Source: an uncultured Gammaproteobacteria bacterium
Lineage (GTDB): Bacteria > Pseudomonadota > Gammaproteobacteria > PS1 > Pseudothioglobaceae
DNA: 64,000 nucleotides
Direction of reading: 5' to 3'
Assembly: GCA_902512305.1 (NCBI GenBank)
Contig: CABXIU010000001.1
Location: forward strand, 146,509 to 210,508
Below are positions 46,131 through 55,763 of this stretch, piece by piece. How positions within the stretch are numbered: the first letter of the stretch is position 1; every line of letters begins with the position of its first letter. A program made the position numbers and the translations under genes. The notes under the pieces were generated by a model. That model was not told the origin of the DNA, did not search any database, and saw only the letters and a list, made by a program, of their open reading frames with translations.

Positions 46131-47366
46131 ATGCCAAAACTTGACATTGATTATGTAAGAGCCCAATTTCCAGCTTTTAAAGACCCATTAAGTGCTAAAT
46201 GGTCTTTCTTTGAGAATGCTGGTGGCAGTTATGTACCATCCAATGTAATTGAAAGATTAAATCATTTTATGACTTCTACTAAAGTTCAGCCTTATGCAGA
46301 GTTTGATACTTCTGCTATTGCAGGTGAGAATATGGATAAGGCAACCAATTACTTTGCTGAGATGATTAATGCTGGCAATGATGAAATCATTATTGGTGGC
46401 TCTACAACAATGAACATGTATGTCTTATCTAATGCCATTAGAAGCCTTTTAAAGCCTGGAGATGAGGTTATCGTTACCAATCAAGACCATGAAGCCAATG
46501 TTGGCGCATGGAGGAGACTCGCTGATCACGGGATGATTATTAAAGAGTGGCAAATCAATAGCGAGACTGCTGAACTTGAAATTAAGGATTTAAAAGCCCT
46601 TTTATCTAAAAAAACGAAAATTGTTGCGGTCACTCACTGCTCTAATATTGTTGGTTCTATTAATGACCTTAAATCAATCGCTAAGCTTGTTCATGAGTAT
46701 GATGCATTTATTGTCGGTGATGGCGTCTCCTATGCACCTCATGGCTTTCCAGATGTAAAGGACTTAGATGTAGATTTTTATGCGTTTAGTCTTTATAAGA
46801 CCTATGGACCCCATTTAGGGCTTTTATACGGAAAAAAAGAGATTCTTAATCAGCTACCTAACCAAAACCATGAATTCTTAGAGGGTGATGTCCCTTATAC
46901 GCTTAACCCTGGTGGCCCGAACCATGAAGAGTTGTCATGCTTAGTAGGAGTTTACGAATACTTTACCAGTCTATATAAACACCACTTTCCAGGAGAAAAG
47001 TGTTCGGTTAGGGAGCAAATTCAAAAAGTGAATGAATTGATAGCCAATCATGAACAAGAAATAGCTAATCCACTTCTTGAATATTTAAATTCTCGTAGCG
47101 ACATAAAACTTATAGGAAAAACATCTATTAATAACAAAGACAGAGCGCCAACAATCGCCTTTACAATGGACAATAAGTCTTCAAAAGAACTAAGTAGTGA
47201 GCTTGTTAAACTCGGTATTGCTACAAGAAATGATAATTTTTATGCTTGGAGGTGTTTAATGGCTCTTGGAATTGACGTTGATGATGGGGTTGTAAGAACA
47301 AGCATGGTTCACTACAACTCACATGATGATGTAGAGAAACTAATTAATGCTTTAAAGAAAATTTAA
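46131..47366 (+). CDS. Cysteine desulfurase-like class V aminotransferase (VC1184-like)
   Basis: This 411-residue PLP enzyme has FFENAGGSYVPSNVIERL, TNQDHEANVGAWRRLADHG, VTHCSNIVGSINDL, the cofactor Asp in IVGDGVSYAPHG, and the Schiff-base lysine K223 in FSLYKTYGPHLG. It matches the SufS-like VC1184 subfamily, which lacks the mobile catalytic-cysteine loop of true desulfurases, so the substrate is unknown. An AAGGAG ribosome site lies 5 bases upstream. The gene is coupled to the GntR-aldolase gene. Confidence 0.85.
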   Translation: MPKLDIDYVRAQFPAFKDPLSAKWSFFENAGGSYVPSNVIERLNHFMTSTKVQPYAEFDTSAIAGENMDKATNYFAEMINAGNDEIIIGGSTTMNMYVLSNAIRSLLKPGDEVIVTNQDHEANVGAWRRLADHGMIIKEWQINSETAELEIKDLKALLSKKTKIVAVTHCSNIVGSINDLKSIAKLVHEYDAFIVGDGVSYAPHGFPDVKDLDVDFYAFSLYKTYGPHLGLLYGKKEILNQLPNQNHEFLEGDVPYTLNPGGPNHEELSCLVGVYEYFTSLYKHHFPGEKCSVREQIQKVNELIANHEQEIANPLLEYLNSRSDIKLIGKTSINNKDRAPTIAFTMDNKSSKELSSELVKLGIATRNDNFYAWRCLMALGIDVDDGVVRTSMVHYNSHDDVEKLINALKKI

Positions 47367-48202
47367 AGACTATCTCTTTGGTAAAGCGTTGGAAACATTT
47401 TTCCAGATAAATCATCGCCGTTTTGGTAGCCGTTGGTCTCAAAAATGGCTCTTTCAGCTTGGGCCCAATTACCTCTATATTCAATCTTAGAGCCCTCTTT
47501 AGCCATTCTTAGTGTGTAACGGTGACTATCATTTTTTGGTATTGATTGACTCAGGCTTCCGTGCATTGTTCTTATATCAAAAAAGACGCAATCTCCTAGC
47601 TCTAAATCCCATTGTAGGAATTCGTAGTCATTTTTGTTTTGAAAAATGTCGGGAGTAATATCATAAGTTTTTCCATTTATAATGCCAGCGCTTCCATCAT
47701 TTGGGTGGCCTTCCTGAAAACGGGTACGTATAAAAAGCTTATCCCATAAGTGAGAGCCTTTAATCCACGCAATACCTTCTTCCTTGTTTACTGGCTCCAA
47801 TGGAAGCCATAGAACACACATAGAGCCATCAAAGTCAAAATATGAAATATCGTGATGAAACGGAGCGCCAGACTTAGAGCCTGCCTCTCTAAGAAACCAA
47901 TTATCCATCACTAAGTTGATCTGATTAGCATCCAGAAGTTCTGATCCCATTTGAGCCATAGGGGAATTATAAAGAAAGTCCTTGAATTCATCATAAAGAT
48001 CCCAACTCCAGAAATCTTCATAGTAGCCCGGCGCATCATCATCCTTGGTGTGCCTCTCAAAGCGTGGGCTAGGGTTTTCAATATCTTTAGAGATACCCTC
48101 TCTCAGTGTTTCAATCCACTTTCTATCAAACTTTCCTTGTATTAATACAGCACCATCTTTGTTGAACTGATCGATTAAATCAGAGCTGAGAATATTACTC
48201 AT
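47363..48202 (-). CDS. Phytanoyl-CoA dioxygenase (PhyH) family protein
   Basis: This 279-residue Fe(II)/2-oxoglutarate oxygenase has the metal pair H116-x(H)-D118 (SGAPFHHDISYF is read as HHD with H116 and D118), distal H214 in DIRTMHGSLSQS, and the 2-oxoglutarate arginine R228 in SHRYTLRMAKEG. VLWLPLEPVNKEEGIAWIKG is typical of bacterial PhyH enzymes. It differs from the PhyH at 33894. Its stop overlaps the aminotransferase stop by four bases; the clustering suggests one catabolic theme. Confidence 0.87.
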   Translation of the reverse strand: MSNILSSDLIDQFNKDGAVLIQGKFDRKWIETLREGISKDIENPSPRFERHTKDDDAPGYYEDFWSWDLYDEFKDFLYNSPMAQMGSELLDANQINLVMDNWFLREAGSKSGAPFHHDISYFDFDGSMCVLWLPLEPVNKEEGIAWIKGSHLWDKLFIRTRFQEGHPNDGSAGIINGKTYDITPDIFQNKNDYEFLQWDLELGDCVFFDIRTMHGSLSQSIPKNDSHRYTLRMAKEGSKIEYRGNWAQAERAIFETNGYQNGDDLSGKMFPTLYQRDSL

Positions 48203-48212
48203 TAAAGAAAGT

Positions 48213-48404
48213 TTAAATTGCGCAGTTCATATCATTTCCACAGCACATAGGTGATTTAATTTTGCCGTGACCATTTGGACATTTAGAGATTTGAACTTCA
48301 CTCCCATCATCAAGTTTTAATGAATCATCTGCTAAAGGCTCGTCACACTTGGCACAAGTTGCATTAACAGACATACCGCAGTTATCACATTCGTAAGTAG
48401 CCAT
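48213..48404 (-). CDS. Small cysteine-rich zinc-ribbon-like protein
   Basis: A 63-residue protein with eight cysteines and one histidine placed for metal binding: C6-x2-C9 and C17-x2-C20 (YECDNCGMSVNATCAKCDEP), then C42, H46 and CC54-55 and C61. This suggests two small zinc sites. The ATG at 48404 has a GGGAG ribosome site six bases upstream, supporting expression. I recognise no named family. It lies 10 bases before the PhyH gene on the same strand, so the two may share a transcript. Confidence 0.72.
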   Translation of the reverse strand: MATYECDNCGMSVNATCAKCDEPLADDSLKLDDGSEVQISKCPNGHGKIKSPMCCGNDMNCAI

Positions 48405-48522
48405 CACATTCTCCCTTTATATTAAAACAAAATATATAGTATCAGATTCAAATCGAATACAGCCAAAATAATGATGATTTTTTCTGATTAATCGATTCCA
48501 AAGGTATATCATTAGAACCACT

Positions 48523-48933
48523 ATGAAATTTACTCTTCTAACCATAATTTTCAGTCTATTTTTTGTTTCAATTACGCATGCTGGAGGTGATGATAGAGAT
48601 CAAGAATTGCCACTTAATTCACTCAATACAGAGCAAAATATCGATGAAGAAGGGGTTCCACGCTTTCTACAGGATAATGAGGAAGTCATTCAGGACGAGG
48701 AAATTGAGCAAGGCCAAAAGGAAATTGAGGAATTAATTCAAGCCAAACTGGTTAATCAAGAGACTAGTGAAGACTTCTCGAATGAAATATCCGATACAGA
48801 ATCAATCACACCTGGAAAAATTCAAATTCTGATTAATCGCTACATCAAGTCAGAACTAGGAATACTCATAATGCTTTTCCTCTTTCTTGTAGCTGTTGTA
48901 TTGGTATTTAATTTTTTTGTTCGCGAAAAATAA
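48523..48933 (+). CDS. Small membrane-anchored exported hypothetical protein
   Basis: This 136-residue protein has an N-terminal signal sequence (MKFTLLTIIFSLFFVSITHA), an acidic Glu/Gln/Asn-rich middle (about 22-105, a likely coiled coil), and a C-terminal transmembrane helix (GILIMLFLFLVAVVLVFNFF) with the short tail VREK. This predicts an inner-membrane protein with a periplasmic domain. No family is recognised. It ends two bases from the convergent psuG. Confidence 0.65.
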   Translation: MKFTLLTIIFSLFFVSITHAGGDDRDQELPLNSLNTEQNIDEEGVPRFLQDNEEVIQDEEIEQGQKEIEELIQAKLVNQETSEDFSNEISDTESITPGKIQILINRYIKSELGILIMLFLFLVAVVLVFNFFVREK

Positions 48934-48954
48934 ATTACTCTAGCTTTGAGTAAT
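48934..48954. terminator. Possible weak hairpin at the convergent end of the psuG gene
   Basis: ATTACTC and GAGTAAT pair (7 bp) around a 7-base loop just after the upstream gene ends and over the last psuG codons. It could aid termination, but it overlaps coding sequence and may be chance. Confidence 0.25.
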
Positions 48955-49855
48955 GAAGTGCAATTTTAGAGGCTAAGTCTGCATTATTTTGAATCAGCTT
49001 AATGTTAGCATCCAGACTCTTGCCTTCGGTAATTTCATTGACTTTTGACAACAAAAATGGGGTTATTTTTTTTCCTGTAATGTTTTCATTATCTGCCTCA
49101 ACAATGGCTTGATTAATTGCCTCATTCATAATACTTGTATCAAGCTCAAAGCCAACTGGAATAGGGTTTGTTACTAGAACGCCGCCATCAATAGACAAAT
49201 TCCACTTCGTTTTAAGAATCTCCGCAATCTCAAGAGTCGAGTCAATTTTATAGTCGACATCAAAGCCGGATTCAGATGAATAGAAGGCAGGTAGCTCTGA
49301 AGTTTTATATCCAATCACTGGAACCCCTTTTGTCTCAAGGTACTCCAGTGTCAAACTCAAATCAAGAATAGCTTTGGCGCCAGCACAAACAACACATACA
49401 TTAGTATTTGCAAGCTCCTCAAGATCTGCCGATATATCTAATGTATTTTCACCTCCTCTATGCACGCCACCGATTCCGCCAGTTGCAAATACCACAATCT
49501 TAGCAAAATTAGCAATAATCATCGTAGAGGCAACTGTTGTTGAGCCTGACTGCTTTTGAGCTATGGTAATTGCAAGGTCTCTTCTGGAGACTTTTTTAAT
49601 CTCCTCATTCGTCGCTAAAAACTCAATCTCTTCATCCGTAAGCCCTACCTTTATTCGCCCATTAATAATAGCAATGGTCGCTGGAATGGCACCATTAGAG
49701 CGAACAGTTTCCTCAACCATAAGAGCAGTCTCGACATTTTTTGGGTAAGGCATTCCATGCGAAATAATAGTCGACTCAAGAGCAACAATTGGTTTCTTGT
49801 CTTTTATGGCATCCTCTACATCAGGATGAATATCTAAGTAGTCACTAAATGTCAT
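48935..49855 (-). CDS. psuG: Pseudouridine-5'-phosphate glycosidase
   Basis: PsuG splits pseudouridine 5'-phosphate to uracil and ribose 5-phosphate, breaking the C-C glycosidic bond. The 306-residue protein has VALESTIISHGMPYPKNVET, ATIAIINGRIKVGLTDEEIE, VFATGGIGGVHRGGENTLDI and VISYK-type GYKTSELPAFYS segments typical of the family. It overlaps psuK by four bases, giving a complete two-step pathway. Confidence 0.95.
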   Translation of the reverse strand: MTFSDYLDIHPDVEDAIKDKKPIVALESTIISHGMPYPKNVETALMVEETVRSNGAIPATIAIINGRIKVGLTDEEIEFLATNEEIKKVSRRDLAITIAQKQSGSTTVASTMIIANFAKIVVFATGGIGGVHRGGENTLDISADLEELANTNVCVVCAGAKAILDLSLTLEYLETKGVPVIGYKTSELPAFYSSESGFDVDYKIDSTLEIAEILKTKWNLSIDGGVLVTNPIPVGFELDTSIMNEAINQAIVEADNENITGKKITPFLLSKVNEITEGKSLDANIKLIQNNADLASKIALHYSKLE

Positions 49856-50793
49856 AGTTTTTCTTCCTTTAATAATAAGTTAACACTTTGTTCCGACAAT
49901 TTCTCACTAATTGTATTTTTACTTCTTAGCGCTATAACAGAAGCTGCAGAGGCGAACTGGGCGGTTTCTTTTATACTACTCAGTTTTAGATGACCGTAAA
50001 CCACACCTGCTGTAAAGGCGTCTCCTGCACCATTAGCACTTTTTACGTTGGCACCCTCAAATACATAAAGGCCATACTCTTTAACATCAAAATAAAAAAC
50101 ACCCTCTTGACCCAAAGTAATAAAGATTTGCCTGCACCCCTTCTCAAAGATTATTTTAGCAGCCTTAAGCATACTCGCTTCATCCGTAATTTTAATTCCA
50201 GAGATTAACTCTGTCTCAAGCCTATTGGGCTTCACGGTATGAAACTTTCCAATTAAAGCTAACACTTTGGAGGTTTTTGCAAATGAAACAGGGTCTAAAA
50301 ATAGTGGGATATTACTATATTTTTCGGTGATATATTCAATCACTTTGACTGGGATATTGGTATCAACGACAACCAAACTACTCTCACTTATTACACTATC
50401 CCAATGATCAATATCTTGGGTAGACATCTCATCAATAATTCGCATATCTGAGATTGAAACCAGCATATCGTTATTATCATCAAGCATTGATAGGTATTGA
50501 CTGGTTGGCAACTCACTATGTATTTTTACTAAAGACATATCAACCTTTGAAGCTCTAGATTGATCGATAACAAAATCACCCAAAGGGTCATCTCCAGCAT
50601 AAGACAATATCTTTGAATGAATATTAAGTTTTGCGATATTTTCGGCAATATTTCTGCCAACGCCACCAGCAGACATTGCAATCTCGCCTGGGTTTGAATC
50701 ATTAAAAACGAGAGGTTTATCTGAAGAGCCTTGAAGATCTATGTTTAAACCACCTATTACACAGACATAGGGTTTTTTAAATTTCTTTTGCAT
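49852..50793 (-). CDS. psuK: Pseudouridine kinase (PfkB family)
   Basis: A PfkB-family sugar kinase of 313 residues with VCVIGGLNIDLQGSS, the substrate loop MSAGGVGRNIAENIAKLN, and the catalytic C-terminal motif SANGAGDAFTAGVVYGHL. Its coupling with psuG identifies it as pseudouridine kinase, which phosphorylates free pseudouridine from RNA turnover. No transporter gene is adjacent. Confidence 0.9.
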   Translation of the reverse strand: MQKKFKKPYVCVIGGLNIDLQGSSDKPLVFNDSNPGEIAMSAGGVGRNIAENIAKLNIHSKILSYAGDDPLGDFVIDQSRASKVDMSLVKIHSELPTSQYLSMLDDNNDMLVSISDMRIIDEMSTQDIDHWDSVISESSLVVVDTNIPVKVIEYITEKYSNIPLFLDPVSFAKTSKVLALIGKFHTVKPNRLETELISGIKITDEASMLKAAKIIFEKGCRQIFITLGQEGVFYFDVKEYGLYVFEGANVKSANGAGDAFTAGVVYGHLKLSSIKETAQFASAASVIALRSKNTISEKLSEQSVNLLLKEEKL

Positions 50794-50879
50794 TTCGTTT
50801 TCAAGAATATGATTTCTAAACTATTATCTCATTATTAGCAAAGCCAAAACTTTAACATTCTAGAGACAAATTATCCATA

Positions 50880-50910
50880 AAAAAGGGCTAACACATTGTT
50901 AGCCCTTTTT
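50880..50910 (-). terminator. Rho-independent terminator downstream of 5'-nucleotidase gene
   Basis: GGGCTAACA (50885-50893) pairs perfectly with TGTTAGCCC (50897-50905) around a CAT loop, and AAAAA/TTTTT extends the stem. It follows the stop of the minus-strand 5'-nucleotidase gene by 20 bases and has a T-run on both strands, so it could work in either direction. Confidence 0.9.
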
Positions 50911-50930
50911 AGTCGATATTTAAGCTTTAT

Positions 50931-52571
50931 TTAGTTTTGCTTAATACGTCCATCGGTGTAGCCAGAATAGCCTGGATTTGCACCAATATATTTAGCAACA
51001 ACATCAGCTAAATCTGGACCAAAGTCATAGATATCAGATGCTGATCTGAAAACTTTGTAGCCATCACCGCCACCACGGATAAAGTTATTAGAAACCATAC
51101 CATAACTCTTATCTAAATCGAGTGGCACCCAGCTTCCATCCTCATCAATATCTATGGAAGTAACCCTTCCATCATTAGCTGGCTTACTCAAATCAAATGT
51201 ATAGCGCATACCAGAGACTTGAGGGAATCTACCGGCAACATCCTCAACCTCACTCACACCATTTTCAATCGCAGTAAGAAGCTGTGCTCCAGTGACCTTG
51301 AACGTAGACAGTGTATTCTGGAATGGCAATATAGTCATCACTTCTCCAAGGGTTACATCTCCCGAATCAAGTGAGGCTCTTATACCCCCAGAATTCATAA
51401 GTGCAATTGTATACCCCTTATCAATAACCGCGCCTCTCATAGCGTCAGCAATCATATTGCCCATATCACACTCTTGAATACGGCAAACAGCCCTGTCGCC
51501 CGTTAAAGGAGCTGAAACATTTCCGACTTGAGTTTCCTTAAGCGTATTGATAGGCTTTTCAAGAATATCTAAACGTGTAACAATTTGGCTATTTTCATCA
51601 ACCGAAGAGTCAATTAAGATAGGCTCACCTACAGCCGAAATAACATTACCCTTTTCATCAAAGACAACATTTAGCTCTCCAAGATATTTACCATAAGCGT
51701 AAGCCTGAATAATCTGAACGCCATTCACAACAGTAGGGTAAGGTCCAACTGCTCTTTTATTGGTATTTGATAATAATGCATTGTCATGACCACCCACAAT
51801 AACATCGACGCCATCAGTATGAGCTGCAATCTCTTTATCTATCGCATAAGAGGAGTGAGAGAGAAGAACAATTTTATTAACACCTCTTGCCTTTAATGCA
51901 CGCACTTCGGACTGAACCGCTGTAATGGCATCAGTAAAGATAATCTTATCGCCAGGACTTGATAAATCTACCACGTCTTCAGTAACAACTCCGATGAGTC
52001 CAATTTTTTCACCACCCTTCTCAACAATTGTTGACTTTTTAAGAATGTTTTTCAGTGCTGGCTCTAGACTGAAATGGGCATTGGCCATCAAAACAGGAAA
52101 TTTCACTGTATTTATAAAGTCTCTTAGAGTCTCTGGACCATCATCAAACTCATGGTTACCAACAGCCATACCATCATATTCAAGGGCATTCATCATCCCT
52201 GCAGCAACTTTACCTTTATAGAGGTTATAAAAAAGCGTTCCTTGGAACTGGTCACCGCCATCTAAAAGTAGTGTATTTTTATGTCTACCGCGAGCATCCT
52301 GAATGGCTGTAATTAAACGAGCCGTACCACCAAAACATTTACCTTCAGCATTACTATCTGCAGAGCAGTTATTGTCATACTTACTGATAGGTCTAAACCT
52401 TGCATGAAAGTCATTCGTATGGAGTATGGTTAACTCAAAACCTTTATGTCCGTCAGCCTTAACAGGCTGAGTTAAGACGCCTAATGATAAAAAACAAGTC
52501 AAGCCAAGAACTATTGGCATTGATAACTTTTTTTGCAATCCCATAGACTGCAATGTTTTTACTAGCTTCAT
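50931..52571 (-). CDS. Periplasmic 5'-nucleotidase / UshA-like metallophosphoesterase
   Basis: This 546-residue exported enzyme should hydrolyse extracellular nucleotides or UDP-sugars. The signal peptide ends near residue 39 (LTQPVKADG). The dinuclear metallophosphatase domain has LHTNDFHARF, LLDGGDQFQG, AVGNHEFDDG, VVLLSHSS and VGGHDNAL. The C-terminal nucleotidase domain has MNSGGIRASLDSGDVTLGE and NNFIRGGGDGYKVF. It fits a nucleoside and phosphate scavenging role beside the pseudouridine and uridine genes. AGGAG lies before the ATG. Confidence 0.9.
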   Translation of the reverse strand: MKLVKTLQSMGLQKKLSMPIVLGLTCFLSLGVLTQPVKADGHKGFELTILHTNDFHARFRPISKYDNNCSADSNAEGKCFGGTARLITAIQDARGRHKNTLLLDGGDQFQGTLFYNLYKGKVAAGMMNALEYDGMAVGNHEFDDGPETLRDFINTVKFPVLMANAHFSLEPALKNILKKSTIVEKGGEKIGLIGVVTEDVVDLSSPGDKIIFTDAITAVQSEVRALKARGVNKIVLLSHSSYAIDKEIAAHTDGVDVIVGGHDNALLSNTNKRAVGPYPTVVNGVQIIQAYAYGKYLGELNVVFDEKGNVISAVGEPILIDSSVDENSQIVTRLDILEKPINTLKETQVGNVSAPLTGDRAVCRIQECDMGNMIADAMRGAVIDKGYTIALMNSGGIRASLDSGDVTLGEVMTILPFQNTLSTFKVTGAQLLTAIENGVSEVEDVAGRFPQVSGMRYTFDLSKPANDGRVTSIDIDEDGSWVPLDLDKSYGMVSNNFIRGGGDGYKVFRSASDIYDFGPDLADVVAKYIGANPGYSGYTDGRIKQN

Positions 52572-52674
52572 TGCTATATTCTCCTATTAATAAAATTTTA
52601 GTTTGAAAATTTGATTAAACAATCAATAATTTACATGTTTATTGTAGACCTTTTTAAATAATTTGGAAAGGGTT

Positions 52675-55600
52675 TTAAAGGTATTTTGTCTTTAATTTTA
52701 TAAACCAGTTTGACAGATCTTGGTTAAAAGAATACAAGCATGGAAGCAAAATCAAGGTGACAAAGGTGCCAAACAAAAGACCATAACCAAGCGCCATAAC
52801 CATTGGCTGAAGGAATAAGTCCTTACCACCTAAACCATAAATGAGTGGCAAGACTCCTGCGAACGTTGTAAGGGTCGTTAAAATAACTGCCCTTAAACGG
52901 TCTCTTGCACCCTTGGCAATCAATTGTTTCGAAATAAAGCTCTCTCCTATTTCTTTTTTAATATTATTCAAATGGCTAATCATAACCAGCGAGTCATTGA
53001 CCACAACTCCTACCAATGCCAACACCCCCATTAAAACGAAAAAACTAAATGTCTCAGAGTGAAAGAAGAAAGCCCAAACAACACCAATCAAAGCAAAAGG
53101 GATGCTAAGAATTACCAATAATGGTTGAGAAAATGAATTAAAAAGAAGTGATATGAGCATGTATATTCCGAATACAGCAAAACCAAGGGCTAAAGAAAAA
53201 TCACTTAAAGTTTCTTTAGCTTCTATGGAACTGCCGCCTTCTATCGCACGAATTTCAGGAAAATTATTAATTAAATCGAGCTCATCAAGTGCTCTTTTTG
53301 AAACAGATTGAGCGGTAGTTATTGAGTCTTCAACAGCTGCACTTACTTTAACAACCCGCTCACCATTTAAGTGTTTGAAGTTTGGATCACCTGGAGTCTC
53401 AACTACACTTGAAAACTGAGACATTGGAATCATCCTTCCTTGATTGTTCCTGATAGAGGTTTTTGTAATATAGTCATCAGAATAATTACTATCTCCAAGA
53501 TACATCTTAACGCTTATATTAGTATTATTAAAATCAACATCAGCAACATCCATTCCAGAATATATAGTTCTTAAGTGGCTATATACCTGCTGATATTGAA
53601 TTCCTAGCCTTGCCATTGACTCGTAATCTAATAAAACTTCAATTCTATTTTTGCTTAAATCATCATCTCGATCTATATCAGAAACTCCATCGAAGCCAGA
53701 AAGAATTGACTCAAGCTCATCAACTGCGGCTTGCCTTTGGACATCATTACTTCCTACTAAGCTTAGTTCAATATCCAGCGCCCCACTGGGACCCCTCCTA
53801 TTTGACCTAAAATTAATCCTTGAAACACCTTCAATATTTTTTGTTTCTGCTTTTAATATCTCGATAATTTCTTTGGCAGTAGTTGTGCGATCATTTGCTG
53901 GCGTCAAGGTAATAGCTATTGATGCTCTATTAGAGGTTCTTGAGCCAATTGTGCTTGTAAAAAAGTCTAAGTTTGAGCCAACTTTATCAATAATAATATT
54001 ATCAATTTTAATGATGGACTGCTCTGTTGTTTCAACAGGCGTCCCAAGAGGTGTTTGGACTCTTATATTTATAGAGTTTGTGCCGCTTGAAGGGAACTGG
54101 ATATAGTTAATTTCTTTTATGGCTACATAAGCACTAAAAGCAAGAAGACCAATAAACAGACTAAGGACGATAAAACGCCATTTAAGAATAACAATTAACA
54201 CTTTTTCAAACCATCTTTCAACCGGTATAAACCAAGTTTTTTGCTTCTTAGCCACGCTACCAGACATATGGGCCGGCAAAGCAATGCTGACCTCAAGCAA
54301 TGAGAACGTTAAGGCACAGATAACAGTAATAGGCAGGATATATATAAATTTACCAACCGTACCACTCACTAATAGAACGGTTGAAATGGCTAGGACCGTA
54401 GTTAAAATAGTAGTTACAACAGGCATGATGACCCTTTTAAAGCCGTCAACGATATTCTGATAGATTTCACCCCCCTTTTCTTTATAGTGATGAATACTTT
54501 CAGCTATGATAATGCTGTCATCTACAACTAAGCCTAGAACTAGAACCATTCCAGTTAACGAAATTAAATTAATTGTTTCGCCTGCAAAGCCAAGAAAAGC
54601 AACGGTACCTAAAAGAGTTACAGGAATACTTACAGCAACCCAGAATGCAGTTTTCAAAGATAAGAATAAACCCAAAACAACCATGATTAGAGCTAGCCCC
54701 ACTAAAGCATTATTGGTTACAATATTTAATCGATTGGATACTGACTTTGATCTATCATCGGTAACAATTAAATTGAGATTTGAAGGGTACGACTCTTTAA
54801 GTATATTCAGAGACTCTCTTACTTTTTCAATTGTTCGGATAACATCGGCTTTTTCTGTTTTTGTGACCTTAAGGACAAAACCTTTAGTCCCATTAATACG
54901 AGTAATTGTGCTAAAACCAATTTCACCTTCCTCAATCGATGCAATATCTTTTAATAAAATTGTTGGACCATCAAAGCTTGATTTCACAACAACATTCTTC
55001 AAAGATTCCATTGTCTGATATTCAGAGATAATAACTATATTTTTTTGATTCCTTCCTTGATTATTATCCCCAATGGCAGAACGGATATTTTGATCAGCAA
55101 TGGCACTCCTTACCTGATCAAAAGATAGCTGATATTGTAAAAGTTTTTCTGGAATAACTCTAATTTGCACCTCTCTTTCAGAGTCTCCACCAATATTAAT
55201 ACTCGAAACGCCATCAATCAAAGACAGATTTTTCTCAATATTATTTGCAATAGCTTTGGCAGTCTCAACATTGATATTGTCACCACCTATAACTATTGTA
55301 AGAATGGGCCATTCAGTACTCGTTCTGTCAACTATTCGTGGGTCATTAGCGTCTTCAGGTAAGTCTTCAATTTCATTTACAGCTTCAGAAATATTTTCCT
55401 TCACTTCTTGGATATCATCAACATCTTCAGAAATTTCAATATTAATTCTAGATGAACCTTCAGACGAGGTAGAAGTTAGCTCTTTGATTCCATAAATTCC
55501 CTTTATTTTGCTTTCAATAACATTAGTAATATTCTTCTCAACATCCCTTGGCGAAGCGCTTGGATAAGAAGTATCTATGGAAAGTCGATCGAATTCAATA

Positions 55601-55719
55601 ACGGGGTAAGTGTCACGTTGTATTATTTGTAGTGTCATAAAACCAAGTATGACAACTGACAATGTAAAAAGCAGTGCTAGCTTTTTTTGTTTAGCAAAAA
55701 AAATAAGAAAGGCATTCAT
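52675..55719 (-). CDS. RND efflux permease (AcrB/MMPL-type, HAE family)
   Basis: This 1014-residue inner-membrane pump has the RND architecture: N-terminal helix (LALLFTLSVVILGFMTL), porter domain (about 35-330), TM2-7, second periplasmic half, and TM8-12. The proton-relay motif GLVVDDSIIIAE in TM4 is present, and TM10 has GVVVNDSLVMISH. The family usually works with a membrane-fusion protein and an outer-membrane channel; none is adjacent. The substrate is unknown. The minus-strand hydrolase and LLM genes lie upstream. Confidence 0.9.
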   Translation of the reverse strand: MNAFLIFFAKQKKLALLFTLSVVILGFMTLQIIQRDTYPVIEFDRLSIDTSYPSASPRDVEKNITNVIESKIKGIYGIKELTSTSSEGSSRINIEISEDVDDIQEVKENISEAVNEIEDLPEDANDPRIVDRTSTEWPILTIVIGGDNINVETAKAIANNIEKNLSLIDGVSSINIGGDSEREVQIRVIPEKLLQYQLSFDQVRSAIADQNIRSAIGDNNQGRNQKNIVIISEYQTMESLKNVVVKSSFDGPTILLKDIASIEEGEIGFSTITRINGTKGFVLKVTKTEKADVIRTIEKVRESLNILKESYPSNLNLIVTDDRSKSVSNRLNIVTNNALVGLALIMVVLGLFLSLKTAFWVAVSIPVTLLGTVAFLGFAGETINLISLTGMVLVLGLVVDDSIIIAESIHHYKEKGGEIYQNIVDGFKRVIMPVVTTILTTVLAISTVLLVSGTVGKFIYILPITVICALTFSLLEVSIALPAHMSGSVAKKQKTWFIPVERWFEKVLIVILKWRFIVLSLFIGLLAFSAYVAIKEINYIQFPSSGTNSINIRVQTPLGTPVETTEQSIIKIDNIIIDKVGSNLDFFTSTIGSRTSNRASIAITLTPANDRTTTAKEIIEILKAETKNIEGVSRINFRSNRRGPSGALDIELSLVGSNDVQRQAAVDELESILSGFDGVSDIDRDDDLSKNRIEVLLDYESMARLGIQYQQVYSHLRTIYSGMDVADVDFNNTNISVKMYLGDSNYSDDYITKTSIRNNQGRMIPMSQFSSVVETPGDPNFKHLNGERVVKVSAAVEDSITTAQSVSKRALDELDLINNFPEIRAIEGGSSIEAKETLSDFSLALGFAVFGIYMLISLLFNSFSQPLLVILSIPFALIGVVWAFFFHSETFSFFVLMGVLALVGVVVNDSLVMISHLNNIKKEIGESFISKQLIAKGARDRLRAVILTTLTTFAGVLPLIYGLGGKDLFLQPMVMALGYGLLFGTFVTLILLPCLYSFNQDLSNWFIKLKTKYL

Positions 55720-55763
55720 AAGTCTAATATTTTAAATCCAAATTTTATTAAAAAATGAACTCA

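Noticed and set aside
53651..55018. Long plus-strand frames (151 and 170 residues) opposite the RND permease
   Set aside because: They are antisense to a clear 1014-residue coding sequence, are rich in Ser/Ile/Thr as expected for antisense AT-rich code, and have no ribosome site or recognisable domain.
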